The position numbers were made by a program, and so were the translations under genes. A stretch of 64,000 bases of DNA, from NCBI RefSeq assembly GCF_051304405.1, contig NZ_JBPPGG010000001.1:62001-126000 (forward strand), written 5' to 3'. The DNA is from Pedomonas sp051304405 (GTDB lineage Bacteria > Pseudomonadota > Alphaproteobacteria > Sphingomonadales > Sphingomonadaceae). Under the pieces are notes generated by a model, which was given only the letters and a program-made list of their open reading frames with translations, searched no databases and was not told where the DNA came from. Shown here piece by piece: positions 53,827 through 63,464 of the stretch (position 1 is the stretch's first letter; each line of letters starts with the position of its first letter).

Positions 53827-53938
53827 GACGTCGCCTTTGCCCTTTTGTCACCACCGAAGCAGTGAGCCTACATGACTGGACCGTGAATAACAACGCTGGC
53901 CGAATGTTTCGGTGCCAAGGGATTGAGCGAAAAACGCT

Positions 53939-54922
53939 TTATCCCCAACGCACCAGCGCGCCGCCCCAGGTGAAGCCGCCGCCCATGGCTTCCATCATCA
54001 GCAGGTCGCCCGGCTTGATGCGGCCGTCCTTCACGGCGGTATCCAGCGCCAGCGGCACGGAGGCCGCCGAGGTGTTGGCGTGACGATCGACGGTCACCAC
54101 CACCCGCTCCATGGGCAGGCCCAGCTTCTTGGCGGTGCTTTCCAGAATCCGGCGGTTGGCCTGATGCGGCACCACCCAGTCGACATCCTTCGCCTCGAAT
54201 CCCGCCTCGTTCAGCACCTCGCCCACAACGGAGGCCAGGTTTTCGACGGCGTGGCGAAACACCTCCCGCCCCTTCATGCGGAGAAAGCCGGTGGTGCGGG
54301 TGGAAGACGGCCCGCCATCCACGTAGAGCATGTCGCGATAGCGCCCGTCCGAGTGCAGGCGGCTGGCCAGCACGCCCCGGTCGGTGCGGATGTCGCCCGC
54401 CGGTTCGGCCTTCAGCACCACCGCGCCGGCGCCGTCGCCGAACAGCACGCAGGTGGTGCGGTCCTGCCAGTCGAGAATCCGGCTGAAGGTCTCGGCGCCG
54501 ATCACCAGCGCCACCTTGGCCTGGCCGGCGCGCACCATCGCGTCGGTCACGGACAGGGCATAGATGAAGCCGGAGCAGACGGCCTGCACGTCGAAGGCCG
54601 CGCCGTGGGTGATCCCCAGCTTGCGCTGAACCTGGGTGGCGACGGCCGGGAAGGTATCGTCCGGGGTGGCGGTTGCCACCACGATCAGCTCCACCTCCGA
54701 GGCATCGATGCCCGCGTGGGCAAGCGCGGCCCGGGCGGCGTTCGTGGCCAGGTCGGAGGTCTTCTCGTCCTCTGCTGCCACGTGACGCTGGCGGATGCCG
54801 GTCCGCTCCACGATCCATTCGTCAGACGTCTCGACGATTTCGGACAGTTCGTCGTTGGACATCACCCGCTGCGGCAGATACGAGCCGCAACCGATAATCC
54901 GGGACCGCAACGCGCCGCTCAT
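53939..54922 (-). CDS. fabH: 3-oxoacyl-ACP synthase III
   Basis: 327 residues of the thiolase fold. The triad is Cys in VQAVCSGFIYAL (about 114), His in VVPHQANRRI and Asn in VDRHANTSAAS. TDEWIVERTGI-type SDEWIVERTGIRQRH is at the N-terminus. It condenses acetyl-CoA with malonyl-ACP to start fatty acids. The ATG overlaps the plsX stop (ATGA). Confidence 0.96.
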   Translation of the reverse strand: MSGALRSRIIGCGSYLPQRVMSNDELSEIVETSDEWIVERTGIRQRHVAAEDEKTSDLATNAARAALAHAGIDASEVELIVVATATPDDTFPAVATQVQRKLGITHGAAFDVQAVCSGFIYALSVTDAMVRAGQAKVALVIGAETFSRILDWQDRTTCVLFGDGAGAVVLKAEPAGDIRTDRGVLASRLHSDGRYRDMLYVDGGPSSTRTTGFLRMKGREVFRHAVENLASVVGEVLNEAGFEAKDVDWVVPHQANRRILESTAKKLGLPMERVVVTVDRHANTSAASVPLALDTAVKDGRIKPGDLLMMEAMGGGFTWGGALVRWG

Positions 54923-55962
54923 GCTTCCTCCGTGGGCGCCGCGGGCTTCGCGCGGAAGTTATCCAGATCCTGCGCGATCCTGCGGCTGATGTCGTCCGTA
55001 ATCAGATCATAGGCCAGGCTGATGGCCGCGGCCATACCGGCGGCATTGGCGCCGCCATGGCTCTTTACCACAAGCCCGTTCAAACCAAGAAACACGGCGC
55101 CGTTATGATTGTTGGGGTCAAGGTGCGACCTCAGCGCCTTGAGGCCGGACCGCGCCAGCAGATAGCCCAGTTTGGTCCACAGGGAATGCTGGAACGCCCT
55201 GCGCAGCAGGCCGGAGATCAGCTTCGCCGTGCCTTCGGCGGTTTTCAGCGCGATATTGCCGCTGAATCCGTCGGTCACGATCACGTCCACGTCCCCGACG
55301 CCGATCTTGTCGCCTTCGGTGAAGCCCACGAATTCCATGGGCAGGTCGGTGTCGCGCAGGCGTGCGGCAGCTTCCTTCAGGTCATCCGTGCCCTTCAGCT
55401 CCTCCTCCCCGATGTTGAGGAGAGCGACCTTGGGGCGCGACAGACCGAGGACGGTGCGGGCAAAGGCCGCACCCATGATGGCGAACTGAACCAGGTTTTC
55501 GGCCGAACATTCCGTGTTCGCCCCCAGGTCCAGCATCACCGACTCCGCGCGCATGTTCGGCATCAGCGCGACGAGCGCCGGCCGGTCGATGCCTTCATTG
55601 GTGCGCAGAATGAACTTGGCCATGGCCATGAGCGCGCCCGTATTGCCGGCGGAGACGGCGGCTTGCGCCCGCCCGTCCTTCACCGACTGGATGGCCACGC
55701 CCATGCTGGCGGTACGCGAACGACGCAGCGCCTGGCTCGGCTTGTCCGAACCAAGAACCACGTCGTCCGTGTGTATGACTTCAGAGCAGGCCTCAAGCTT
55801 GGGATACTGCTTGAGAACCTTCCTGACTTCGTCTTCGCGGCCGAAAATCAGATACCGGATTTCCGGGAATCTAACGCGAGCAAGCTCCGCGCCGGCGAGG
55901 ACCACGGTCGGCCCATGATCGCCGCCCATGGCGTCGAGCGCGATCGTCGGACCCTCAGCCAT
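54919..55962 (-). CDS. plsX: Phosphate acyltransferase
   Basis: 347 residues. The N-terminus TIALDAMGGDHGPTVVLAGA is diagnostic; SAGNTGALMAMAKFILRT and TDGFSGNIALKTAEGTAKLI are conserved further in. It converts acyl-ACP to acyl-phosphate for phospholipid synthesis. It lies 30 bp after rpmF and overlaps fabH. Confidence 0.96.
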   Translation of the reverse strand: MAEGPTIALDAMGGDHGPTVVLAGAELARVRFPEIRYLIFGREDEVRKVLKQYPKLEACSEVIHTDDVVLGSDKPSQALRRSRTASMGVAIQSVKDGRAQAAVSAGNTGALMAMAKFILRTNEGIDRPALVALMPNMRAESVMLDLGANTECSAENLVQFAIMGAAFARTVLGLSRPKVALLNIGEEELKGTDDLKEAAARLRDTDLPMEFVGFTEGDKIGVGDVDVIVTDGFSGNIALKTAEGTAKLISGLLRRAFQHSLWTKLGYLLARSGLKALRSHLDPNNHNGAVFLGLNGLVVKSHGGANAAGMAAAISLAYDLITDDISRRIAQDLDNFRAKPAAPTEEA

Positions 55963-55992
55963 TTCGAGATTCTGAGCCGCTGAAACCTAACG

Positions 55993-56175
55993 TCAGGCCG
56001 ACGTCTCGGAGATCACCTCGCGGCCGTTGTAGTGGCCGCAGGCGACACAGACGTTGTGCGGCAGCTTCAGCTCACCGCAGTTCGGGCATTCCTGATGGCC
56101 GACCGGCGTCAGGGCATGATGGCTGCGACGCATGTTGCGACGCGACGGAGTGGTTTTCCTCTTGGGTACTGCCAT
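55993..56175 (-). CDS. rpmF: 50S ribosomal protein bL32
   Basis: 60 residues starting MAVPKRKTTPSRRNMRRSHH. Two CxxC pairs (CPNC and CVAC) form a zinc ribbon. It is linked to plsX in most proteobacteria. ATG 56175 gives the standard start; a longer in-frame reading has no support. Confidence 0.96.
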   Translation of the reverse strand: MAVPKRKTTPSRRNMRRSHHALTPVGHQECPNCGELKLPHNVCVACGHYNGREVISETSA

Positions 56176-56256
56176 GGCACACCTAAAAATATCTTCTCGG
56201 GCCGGGAAACCGACCGCTAACATGAGCGCGCGACAATACTCATTCAGCGGCCAGAT

Positions 56257-56811
56257 TCAACCCTTGTCAGCGGGATTATTGCGATTTTGTGCGAGGGCGG
56301 AAAAGGGGGAACGCGCCAGCCTGTCCTCTTCCTCGGTCATGAGGAACCGGCGAACCTCGGCCATCTGCTCGTCCGAGGCCCTCGGGTAGGGATCAAGCGC
56401 CAGCGCCAGCGTCTCGGCGATGGCCTCGCCCACGTCGAGCGCATCGCCCGTGAGCGGCAGCACGTCCAGATCCCCTTCCGACAGCTCCACCTCCTCCTCG
56501 GCCGCCTCGCCATCGGGCGAGAACTGGAGGTTCAGCGTCTCGGCCACCTTCTGCTCCACGGGGTAGCTGGAGATGACGCAGGTCTGCACCACTTCGGCGG
56601 CCAGCTCGCCCGTCAGCAGGTAGCCGGTGCCCAGCGGCCTGATCTCCACGTCCGCGTGCAGGCTGCGCACTTCAGGGATCTGGAAGCGCCGGGCCAGCGC
56701 CTCGCGCTCCTGCGGCGTGGCGTCCACCGTCATCCTCAGGCCGTGGAGCGGGATTCGGCCCGTCTCCACCAGGCGGGACATCTCCGGCGAAGTCATGTCT
56801 GTGTCGCTCAT
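56257..56811 (-). CDS. DUF177/YceD-family protein
   Basis: 184 residues. YceD proteins lie upstream of rpmF and are linked to 23S rRNA accumulation. Typical features here are the central TGELAAEVVQTCVISSYPVEQKV with the conserved Cys, the acidic block EEEVELSEGDLDVLPL, and the C-terminal DPYPRASDEQ. It overlaps the upstream gene by 4 bp. Confidence 0.88.
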   Translation of the reverse strand: MSDTDMTSPEMSRLVETGRIPLHGLRMTVDATPQEREALARRFQIPEVRSLHADVEIRPLGTGYLLTGELAAEVVQTCVISSYPVEQKVAETLNLQFSPDGEAAEEEVELSEGDLDVLPLTGDALDVGEAIAETLALALDPYPRASDEQMAEVRRFLMTEEEDRLARSPFSALAQNRNNPADKG

Positions 56812-57359
56812 GGCCGCTCCTCTCCGATCTGGCCGCGTTTCAGGTTGTCGAGGCTGAGGGCCGACAGGCGGGCGTCCAGCGCCCGGATCCGCTCCTCCAG
56901 CCAGTCCAGCGCCTTCGGCCCCGGGTCCTCGCCGCGATAGACGTTCCGCACCAGGGCGGCGCGCAACGCGGCGGCATCCGGCTCGGCCAAGGCCGTGCGG
57001 TAGGCCTGCTGGCGCCCGTTGAGGGCCTCGACCATCTTCTGCACCTGCTTGCCGACGGACAGGTCGCCCACGCCCATCTCGCGCAGGGCGTTGTCCATGT
57101 CGTCGACGAACAGCTCCAGCAGCCCCTTCGACAGCGGCACGCCGGCCTCGCCCTCCTTGTGCAAACGCGCAAAGACCGTCGACAGCGCCAGCGCCAGAAC
57201 GTCGAAGCGGCCGTCCACGGTGTCGGGCACCCGGCCGCGGACATACCAGTCGGGCTGGCGCACCATGGCCACCACGGCCGCATAGAGGGTTTCCGCCTGC
57301 CGGCGCTTGCCGCCCCGCCCAAAAAGTGTCCTGAACCAGCTCAAGAGAATGTTCCTCAT
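56808..57359 (-). CDS. Ubiquinol-cytochrome c chaperone (CBP3-like)
   Basis: 183 residues. LYAAVVAMVRQPDWYVRGRVPDTVDGRFDVLALALSTVFARL is the CBP3/UQCC1 core. The mitochondrial relatives promote cytochrome b translation and complex III assembly; a similar role is likely here. It is first in the leftward cluster ending with merR, and its stop overlaps the DUF177 start. ATG 57383 would add eight residues; neither start has a clear ribosome site. Confidence 0.88.
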   Translation of the reverse strand: MRNILLSWFRTLFGRGGKRRQAETLYAAVVAMVRQPDWYVRGRVPDTVDGRFDVLALALSTVFARLHKEGEAGVPLSKGLLELFVDDMDNALREMGVGDLSVGKQVQKMVEALNGRQQAYRTALAEPDAAALRAALVRNVYRGEDPGPKALDWLEERIRALDARLSALSLDNLKRGQIGEERP

Positions 57360-57474
57360 CGAATCAAACAGGCCGGACCTCATCTGTGTCAGATGCTTGC
57401 CCCGGCGCTCAGGGGCGGATATGCAAGGCTCTTGATCCATCGTCAACGCGACGGCAACGGAGATCGAGTCGATT

Positions 57475-57927
57475 ATGCTGCATGGCCTTGCCAAAACCCT
57501 GCTTATTGCCGCCCTCGCGGTCAATGTGGCGAGCTGCACCCGGATCAAGGACACGAAGGGCTACCTGGCCGATCCGCAGCTGGTGGCCGCCATCCAGCCC
57601 GGCATCGACAACAAAGATTCGGTCACCCGCACCCTGGGGCGGCCCTCGCTCCAGTCCGAGTTTGACGAAAACACCTGGTACTATGTCTCCCGCCAGACCG
57701 AGCAGCTGGCCTTCCTCAAGCCCAAGCCGGTGAAGCACGAGGTGCTGGTGGTCAGCTTCAACGACAAGGGCGTGGTCGCCAACGTCGAGAAGCTGGGCAT
57801 GGACCAGCTGGTCAATGTGAAGCCGTCGGGCGACAAGACGCCGACCCGCGGCCGCGACGTCTCGATCTGGCAGCAGCTATTCGGCAACATCGGCCGCTTC
57901 TCGCCGGCCAGCGGCACGCCGCAGTAA
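57475..57927 (+). CDS. bamE: BamE/SmpA outer-membrane assembly lipoprotein
   Basis: 150 residues. The signal peptide has lipobox VASC near residue 21. The SmpA/OmlA domain is clear: LVAAIQPGIDNKDSVTRTLGRPSLQSEFDENTWYYVSRQ. It is part of the BAM complex that inserts beta-barrel proteins such as the porins at 36-38 kb. It is divergent from the CBP3-like gene, a common alphaproteobacterial arrangement. Confidence 0.93.
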   Translation: MLHGLAKTLLIAALAVNVASCTRIKDTKGYLADPQLVAAIQPGIDNKDSVTRTLGRPSLQSEFDENTWYYVSRQTEQLAFLKPKPVKHEVLVVSFNDKGVVANVEKLGMDQLVNVKPSGDKTPTRGRDVSIWQQLFGNIGRFSPASGTPQ

Positions 57928-58125
57928 CAGGCAACGGCGGGGCGGACGCGGGGCAACTCACACGTCCCGCCCGCCAACGCCTTGTTTTTTCGCGGGCCTC
58001 CCCTGCCCCGGCCCCAAAAAAGTGACGAAAAACAGAATTACGGTATTGGCAGGCACGGCGCAGATCGTTATAGAGCGGCCCACGAGTTTCGGGGGCGCCG
58101 AGACGAGAGAAACGAAGCGCCTCGT

Positions 58126-58200
58126 TCCCCGGTAGCTCAGCGGTAGAGCAACCGGCTGTTAACCGGTTGGTCGCTGGTTCGAATCCGGCCCGGGGAGCCA
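58126..58200 (+). tRNA. tRNA-Asn (GTT)
   Basis: Full cloverleaf of 75 nt with CCA encoded. The acceptor TCCCCGG pairs with CCGGGGA; the D arm has AGCTC-AGCGGT-AGAGC; the anticodon GTT is at 58158-58160 in loop CTGTTAA; the T arm has GGTTCGAATCC. The discriminator is G. No variable arm. Confidence 0.98.
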
Positions 58201-58208
58201 CCTACGCG

Positions 58209-58239
58209 AAGGCCCAGATGACCCAGTCATCTGGGCCTT
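58209..58239 (+). terminator. Hairpin after tRNA-Asn
   Basis: A perfect 14-bp stem, AAGGCCCAGATGAC (58209-58222) with GTCATCTGGGCCTT (58226-58239), around a 3-nt loop. It starts 9 bp after the tRNA end and is its likely terminator. Confidence 0.75.
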
Positions 58240-58419
58240 TGCCGTTCCTGGGGTCGTTCCTGGAGCCCTATCCCGCGGATTTCCGGCGGTTTTCGCGAAG
58301 AATCGCAGCTGCCCCGCACCTCCCCCAGCCCCAAGCCAGACGCCCGTCTACGCCCAACGCACGGGATTCGAATCGAATCGCTTTTGTCCGCACGAATCAC
58401 CGGCAAAACAAAAGTCACG

Positions 58420-58455
58420 GCCAAAACAAAAGCGGCGGCCCTTGGGAGCCGCCGC
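58420..58455 (-). terminator. Terminator of the valine-degradation genes
   Basis: On the minus strand GCGGCGGC pairs with GCCGCCGC (58432-58455), followed by TTTTGTTTTGG. It lies 42 bp past the mmsB stop. Confidence 0.8.
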
Positions 58456-58496
58456 GCAGGTTATGTCTGGTTGCCTGTAGGGCCTGTTTGCCGGCC

Positions 58497-59387
58497 TCAG
58501 CCCTTCCACTCTCCGGCCAGCATCTTGATGATGGCGGAGAAGTCCTTTCCGGCCCCGCCCATGCCGCTGAAGATGGCGTAGAGCGATTCCGCCTCCGCGC
58601 CCAGCGGGGTCGGCGCGCCCACCTTCTGCGCCGCCTCCATGGCGAGGCGCAGATCCTTCAGCATCAGGGCAGCGGCGAAGCCGCCCTCGTAGTTGCGGTT
58701 GGACGGCGCGGTCGGCACCGGGCCGGGCACCGGGCAATAGCTGGTCATGGACCAGCACTGGCCGGACGCCTTGGAGGAGATGTCAAAGAAGCGCTGCGGG
58801 TCCAGTCCCAGCTTCTGCGCCAGGTTGAAGGCCTCGCAGGTGCCGATCATGGAAATGCCGAGCAGCATGTTGTTGCAGATCTTGGCCGCCTGACCCGCGC
58901 CCGCGTCGCCCGCGTGAATCACGGCCTTGCCCATGCAGGTGAGATAGGGCTCGGCCGCCTTGAACGCCTCGTCGGTGCCGCCCACCATGAAGGTGAGCGT
59001 GCCGCCCGCAGCAGCGGCCACACCGCCGGAGACCGGGGCGTCCACCATCACGAATCCCTTGGCCGTGGCGGCTTCCACCACGTCGCGGGCAGTCGCCACG
59101 TCGATGGTGGAGCAATCCATCATCAGCGTGCCCGGGCGGGCACTGAGGAACACCTCGGTCTCGTAGACCTGCCGCACATGCTTGCCGGCCGGCAGCATGG
59201 TGACGACCGCGTCGGCCTGCGCCACGGCGGATGCCACGCTTTCCGCCTGCTCGCAGCCCTGCTCCACCACCTTTTCCAGATTGGCGGGCAGCAGGTCATA
59301 GGCCAGCACGCGGTGGCCGGCCTTGGCCAGGTTGACGGCCATGCCGCCACCCATGTTGCCGACACCGATGAATGCAACAGTCGCCAT
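58497..59387 (-). CDS. mmsB: 3-hydroxyisobutyrate dehydrogenase
   Basis: 296 residues of the beta-hydroxyacid dehydrogenase family. The NAD site is AFIGVGNMGGGMA, the substrate motif is DAPVSGGVAAA and the catalytic Lys is in GAGQAAKICNN. SMTSYCPVPGPVP and NYEGGFAAALMLKDLRLAM are specific to this subgroup. It oxidises 3-hydroxyisobutyrate to methylmalonate semialdehyde in valine breakdown, feeding MmsA. It starts 6 bp after the acyl-CoA dehydrogenase stop. Confidence 0.94.
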   Translation of the reverse strand: MATVAFIGVGNMGGGMAVNLAKAGHRVLAYDLLPANLEKVVEQGCEQAESVASAVAQADAVVTMLPAGKHVRQVYETEVFLSARPGTLMMDCSTIDVATARDVVEAATAKGFVMVDAPVSGGVAAAAGGTLTFMVGGTDEAFKAAEPYLTCMGKAVIHAGDAGAGQAAKICNNMLLGISMIGTCEAFNLAQKLGLDPQRFFDISSKASGQCWSMTSYCPVPGPVPTAPSNRNYEGGFAAALMLKDLRLAMEAAQKVGAPTPLGAEAESLYAIFSGMGGAGKDFSAIIKMLAGEWKG

Positions 59388-59393
59388 GGTCCC

Positions 59394-60533
59394 TTACCCC
59401 CTCAACATTTCGCGCGAGATCACCACGCGCATGATTTCGTTGGTCCCCTCAAGGATCTGGTGCACGCGCAGGTCGCGCACGATCCGCTCGATCTCGTAGT
59501 CCTTCAGGTAACCGTAGCCGCCGTGGATCTGGAGCGCCTCGTTGGCCACGCGGAAGCCGGTGTCCGTCGCCAGGCGCTTGGCCATGGCCGAGAGCCGGGT
59601 CTTGGCGGGGTCTCCCGCATCCAGCGCGCTTGCGGCCCGGTAGAGCAGCAGCCGCGCCGCCTCCAGCTCGGTCGCCATGTCGGCCAGCTTGAACTGGTTC
59701 ACCTGGAAGTCGGCGATGGCCCGGCCGAACTGCTGGCGGGTCTTCGCGTATTCCACCGCGCGGTCCAGCGCTTCCTGCGCCCCGCCCAGCGAGCAGGCGC
59801 CGATGTTGATGCGCCCGCCGTCGAGGCCGGACATGGCGATCTTGAAGCCCTGCCCTTCCTCGCCCAGGCGGTTGGCCACCGGCACCCGGCAGTTGTCGAA
59901 GTTGACGATGCCGGTCGGCTGGGCGTTCCAGCCCATCTTCTTCTCGTTGGCACCGAAGGAGAGGCCCGGCGTGTCCTTCTCCACCACCAGCGTCGAGATG
60001 CCCTTGGGCCCCGGCTCGCCGGTGCGCACCATCACCACGTAGATATCGGAGAAGCCGGCCCCCGAGATGAACGCCTTGGAGCCGTTCAGCACATAGTGGT
60101 CACCGTCCCGCTCGGCGCGGGTGCGCAGGGAGGCGGCGTCCGAGCCCGAGGACGGCTCGGTGAGGCAGTAGCTGGCGATCAGCTCCAGCGGCGCGAGGCG
60201 CGGCACCCACTTCTGGCGCTGTTCCTCGTTGCCGTAGGTGTCGATCATCCACGTCGCCATGTTGTGGATCGACAGGAACGCGGCGTGGCTCACATCCCCG
60301 GCCGAGAGCGCTTCAAAGATCAGCGCCGCGTCCAGGCGCGTCAGCGCCGAGCCGCCCACGTCCTCGCGCGCGTAGATCGCGCCGAAGCCGAGGCTTCCCG
60401 CCTCCTGCAGCACGTCGCGGTCCAGCGTCTTTTCCTCGTCCCAGCGCATGGCGTTCGGCCGCAAGCGCTCGCTCGCGAACTTGCGGGCCATGTCCTGGAT
60501 CATGATCCGGTCTTCGGACAGCTGAAAATCCAT
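59394..60533 (-). CDS. Isobutyryl-CoA dehydrogenase (acyl-CoA dehydrogenase family)
   Basis: 379 residues. CLTEPSSGSDAASLRTRA and the C-terminal IHGGYGYLKDYEIERIVRDLRVHQILEGTNEIMR carry the FAD site and catalytic Glu. The N-terminus MDFQLSEDRIMIQDMARKFA and the placement between mmsA and mmsB point to isobutyryl-CoA as substrate, as in ACAD8 (specificity inferred from context). It donates electrons to ETF. Confidence 0.9.
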   Translation of the reverse strand: MDFQLSEDRIMIQDMARKFASERLRPNAMRWDEEKTLDRDVLQEAGSLGFGAIYAREDVGGSALTRLDAALIFEALSAGDVSHAAFLSIHNMATWMIDTYGNEEQRQKWVPRLAPLELIASYCLTEPSSGSDAASLRTRAERDGDHYVLNGSKAFISGAGFSDIYVVMVRTGEPGPKGISTLVVEKDTPGLSFGANEKKMGWNAQPTGIVNFDNCRVPVANRLGEEGQGFKIAMSGLDGGRINIGACSLGGAQEALDRAVEYAKTRQQFGRAIADFQVNQFKLADMATELEAARLLLYRAASALDAGDPAKTRLSAMAKRLATDTGFRVANEALQIHGGYGYLKDYEIERIVRDLRVHQILEGTNEIMRVVISREMLRG

Positions 60534-60651
60534 AAGCGGTGACCATCCCCTTCAAGAACTTGCCTGGGCAAAGCACGTCCGGCCCGCCGCCCCCTCCTGC
60601 GGCAAGGCCGGACGCTCCCCTCCCCCCAGGGGATAACTCTGGCGCCCCGAT

Positions 60652-62148
60652 TTACCGCATGGTCGGGATGACGAAGGACTGGTCGCCCACGTCGCCCACC
60701 GGCCAGCGCTGGGTCACCGTCTTGATCTTGGTGAAGAAGCGCACGCCTTCCATGCCGTGCTGATTGGTATCGCCAAATGCCGACCGCTTCCAGCCGCCAA
60801 AGGTGTGGTAGGCCACCGGCACCGGGATCGGCACGTTGATGCCGACCATGCCCACGTTCACGCGCTGGGCGAATTCGCGGGCGGTGTTGCCGTTGCGGGT
60901 GAAGATGGCGACGCCGTTGCCGTACTGGTGCTTGCTCGGCAGCTCGATCGCCTCCTCCAGCGTCTCGGCGCGGACCATCTGGAGCACCGGGCCGAAGATC
61001 TCGTCCTGGTAGCTCTTCATGGTCGGCTTCACGTGGTCGAACAGCGACGGGCCGATGAAGAAGCCCTTCTCATAGCCCTGGAGCTGGAAGTCGCGGCCGT
61101 CGATCAGCAGCTTCGCGCCCTCGTCCACGCCCATCTGGATGTAGAACTTGATGCGCTCGCGGTGCGCCGCGGTCACCACCGGGCCATACTGGGCCTCGGG
61201 ATCGGTCGAGGTGCCGACCTTCAGCTTCTGCACTTCCGGCAGCAGGCGCTCGAGCAGGCCGTCGGCGGTCTTGGCGCCCACCGGCACCACCACCGGCAGC
61301 GCCATGCAGCGCTCGCCCGCCGAGCCGTAGGCCGCGCCGACGAGATCGCGCACCACCTGGTCCAGGTCGGCGTCCGGCATCACGATGCCGTGGTTCTTCG
61401 CGCCGCCCATGGCCTGCACGCGCTTGCCGTTGGCTGCGCCGCGCTGATAGACGTAGTTGGCGATGTCGGACGAGCCGACGAAGCTCACCGCCTTGATCTC
61501 CGGGTGGTCGAGGATGGCATCGACCGCCACCTTGTCGCCGTGCACCACGTTGAGCACGCCCTCGGGGCCGCCCGCTTCCAGGAACAGCTCGGCCAGGCGC
61601 ACCGGCACGGACGGGTCACGCTCCGACGGCTTCAGGATGAAGGTGTTGCCGCAGGCGATCGCCACGCCAAACATCCACATCGGGATCATGGCCGGGAAGT
61701 TGAACGGGGTGATGCCCGCCACCACGCCGAGCGGCTGGCGCATGGAGAACACGTCGATGCCCGGGCCGGCGCCTTCGGTGAACTCGCCCTTCTGGAGGTG
61801 CGGGATGCCGCAGGCGAACTCGATCACTTCCAGACCGCGCTGAATGTCGCCCTTGGCGTCGGCCAGCACCTTGCCGTGTTCGAGGGAGAGCATCTCGGCC
61901 AGCTCGTCCATGTGCTTCTCGACGAGGGCCTTGAAGTTGAACATGACGCGGGCACGGCGCTGCGGGTTGGTGGCCGCCCAGGCGGGGAACGCCTTCAGGG
62001 CGGACTGCACGGCGGCGTCCAGCTCCTCGGGCGAGGCCAAAGCCACGCGTGCCTGCACTTCGCCGGTGTTGGGATTGAACACGTCGCTGTAGCGGCCGGA
62101 CGTGCCGGTCACGAACTTGCCGGAGATAAAGTGGGTGATGTCCCGCAT
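60652..62148 (-). CDS. mmsA: Methylmalonate-semialdehyde dehydrogenase (acylating)
   Basis: 498 residues of the ALDH superfamily. The catalytic Cys is in GSAGERCMALPV; there is a Gly-rich FVGSSDIANYV, and GGAKNHGIVMPDAD is typical of the CoA-acylating MMSDH group. It makes propionyl-CoA from valine and thymine breakdown. First gene of the leftward mmsA-acyl-CoA dehydrogenase-mmsB set; 118 bp separates it from the dehydrogenase. A LysR gene is divergent. Confidence 0.95.
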   Translation of the reverse strand: MRDITHFISGKFVTGTSGRYSDVFNPNTGEVQARVALASPEELDAAVQSALKAFPAWAATNPQRRARVMFNFKALVEKHMDELAEMLSLEHGKVLADAKGDIQRGLEVIEFACGIPHLQKGEFTEGAGPGIDVFSMRQPLGVVAGITPFNFPAMIPMWMFGVAIACGNTFILKPSERDPSVPVRLAELFLEAGGPEGVLNVVHGDKVAVDAILDHPEIKAVSFVGSSDIANYVYQRGAANGKRVQAMGGAKNHGIVMPDADLDQVVRDLVGAAYGSAGERCMALPVVVPVGAKTADGLLERLLPEVQKLKVGTSTDPEAQYGPVVTAAHRERIKFYIQMGVDEGAKLLIDGRDFQLQGYEKGFFIGPSLFDHVKPTMKSYQDEIFGPVLQMVRAETLEEAIELPSKHQYGNGVAIFTRNGNTAREFAQRVNVGMVGINVPIPVPVAYHTFGGWKRSAFGDTNQHGMEGVRFFTKIKTVTQRWPVGDVGDQSFVIPTMR

Positions 62149-62249
62149 GACTGGTTTCCCCTCGTCAAAAATCGTTCCCCCAAGCTATAGTCTGTGCAAT
62201 CATGTTCATAACAGATCGGTTTTGTGCCGATCAAATGTGCAGAAATATC

Positions 62250-63185
62250 ATGTTCGACTGGAACGACCTGCGTTTCTTCCTCGCTGTTGCCCGCCACGGG
62301 CGGCTGGTGGATGCCGCCCGCCGGCTGGGCGTTGATCATACGACCGTTGCCCGGCGCATCACCGCGCTGGAGCAGGCGATCGGCTGCCTGTTGTTTCACC
62401 GGTCGCCGCGCGGCCTGACGCTGACGGAAAGCGGCCAGCGGCTGGTGGTACATGCGGAACGCATCGAGAGCGAAACGGCTGCGATCAGCGCCGACCTTGC
62501 CGGGCAGGACTTCCAGATTTCCGGCACCGTGCGGCTTGCAACGCCCGAGGCTTTCGGCGCCTATCTCGTCGCGCCCTATGCGCGCGAGCTGCGGCAGGCC
62601 TATCCCCAGCTCAATCTGGAGCTGGTGGCGGAAAACCAGGCGATCAGCCTCTCCAAGCGGGAAGCGGATCTGGCGATCATGCTTGGCCGGCCGCCCTCCG
62701 GCCGCCTCTACGCCCGCAAGCTCACCGACTACGGCCTCGGCCTCTACGCCTCCGCCGACTATCTCGAGCGCTGCGGCCCGATCCGCACGGTTGAGGATCT
62801 GAAGGGCAAGGAGTTCGTCTCCTACATCGAGGATCTCATCGCCCTGCCCCAGCTCAAGTTCGTCTCCGACATCGTGAACGATCCCACCGTGACGTTCCGG
62901 TCCAGCTCGGTCATGGCCCAGCAGAATGCGGTCGGGGCCGGCTTCGGACTGGGCCTCCTGCATCACTTCTCCGCCTGCCGGGATCCGCGGCTCGTGCCGG
63001 TGCTGCCGGACCAGATCCGGTTGGAGCGCGCCTACTGGCTGGTGCTGCACGCCGACCTGCGCTCCATTCCCCGGGTGCGGGCGGTGGCGGAGTTCCTGCA
63101 ACGGGTGGTCGAAGCGGAACAGGACGCCCTGTACGGCCCCGGCCGCATGGAAGACGAGGCGCTGCCGGTCGCCCGGACCGGGTAA
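62250..63185 (+). CDS. LysR-family regulator divergent from mmsA
   Basis: 311 residues. The HTH is FDWNDLRFFLAVARHGRLVDAARRLGVDHTTVARRITALEQ, of the single-helix-start type (WNDLRFF) common in proteobacterial LysR proteins. The effector domain contains MLGRPPSGRLYARKL. It is 101 bp from mmsA and likely controls the valine genes. ATG 62250 is chosen; an in-frame ATG at 62202 would extend into the probable operator region, which has T-rich/A-rich half sites around 62185-62215. Confidence 0.88.
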   Translation: MFDWNDLRFFLAVARHGRLVDAARRLGVDHTTVARRITALEQAIGCLLFHRSPRGLTLTESGQRLVVHAERIESETAAISADLAGQDFQISGTVRLATPEAFGAYLVAPYARELRQAYPQLNLELVAENQAISLSKREADLAIMLGRPPSGRLYARKLTDYGLGLYASADYLERCGPIRTVEDLKGKEFVSYIEDLIALPQLKFVSDIVNDPTVTFRSSSVMAQQNAVGAGFGLGLLHHFSACRDPRLVPVLPDQIRLERAYWLVLHADLRSIPRVRAVAEFLQRVVEAEQDALYGPGRMEDEALPVARTG

Positions 63186-63464
63186 GGACGAACCCGCAGC
63201 CCGGGCCCGGAATAAATCATAATAATTCCAGATATACCCTCACGGACCAGACAAAAAAGTCCCGCATCGAAAATAAATATTTCACATCACCAACGACACC
63301 GAAGCTCGATAATAGCAGAAAATATTTCTTTTTCTTATTTCATTAAACAATCCAAACGCAGGCTCCGCTTTTCGACGTTTGCGCCATTGCATAATCAACT
63401 TCCGATAAGTTACCCTATCCTTCCTACGCAGCGCCTGAAGCGCCTTTATTATTGCGGAACAGGA
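63186..63464. other. AT-rich intergenic region
   Basis: About 280 bp that is markedly richer in A and T than the rest of the window, with AAATAAATATTT and AAAATATTTC near 63268-63330. It likely holds the promoter of the PAS gene and may mark a junction or an H-NS/Lsr-type silenced region. No gene is seen. Confidence 0.5.

Noticed and set aside
58126..58260. tRNA-Asn as an integration site
   Set aside because: No integrase gene and no repeat of the tRNA 3' end is visible within the window. Flanking genes are housekeeping.
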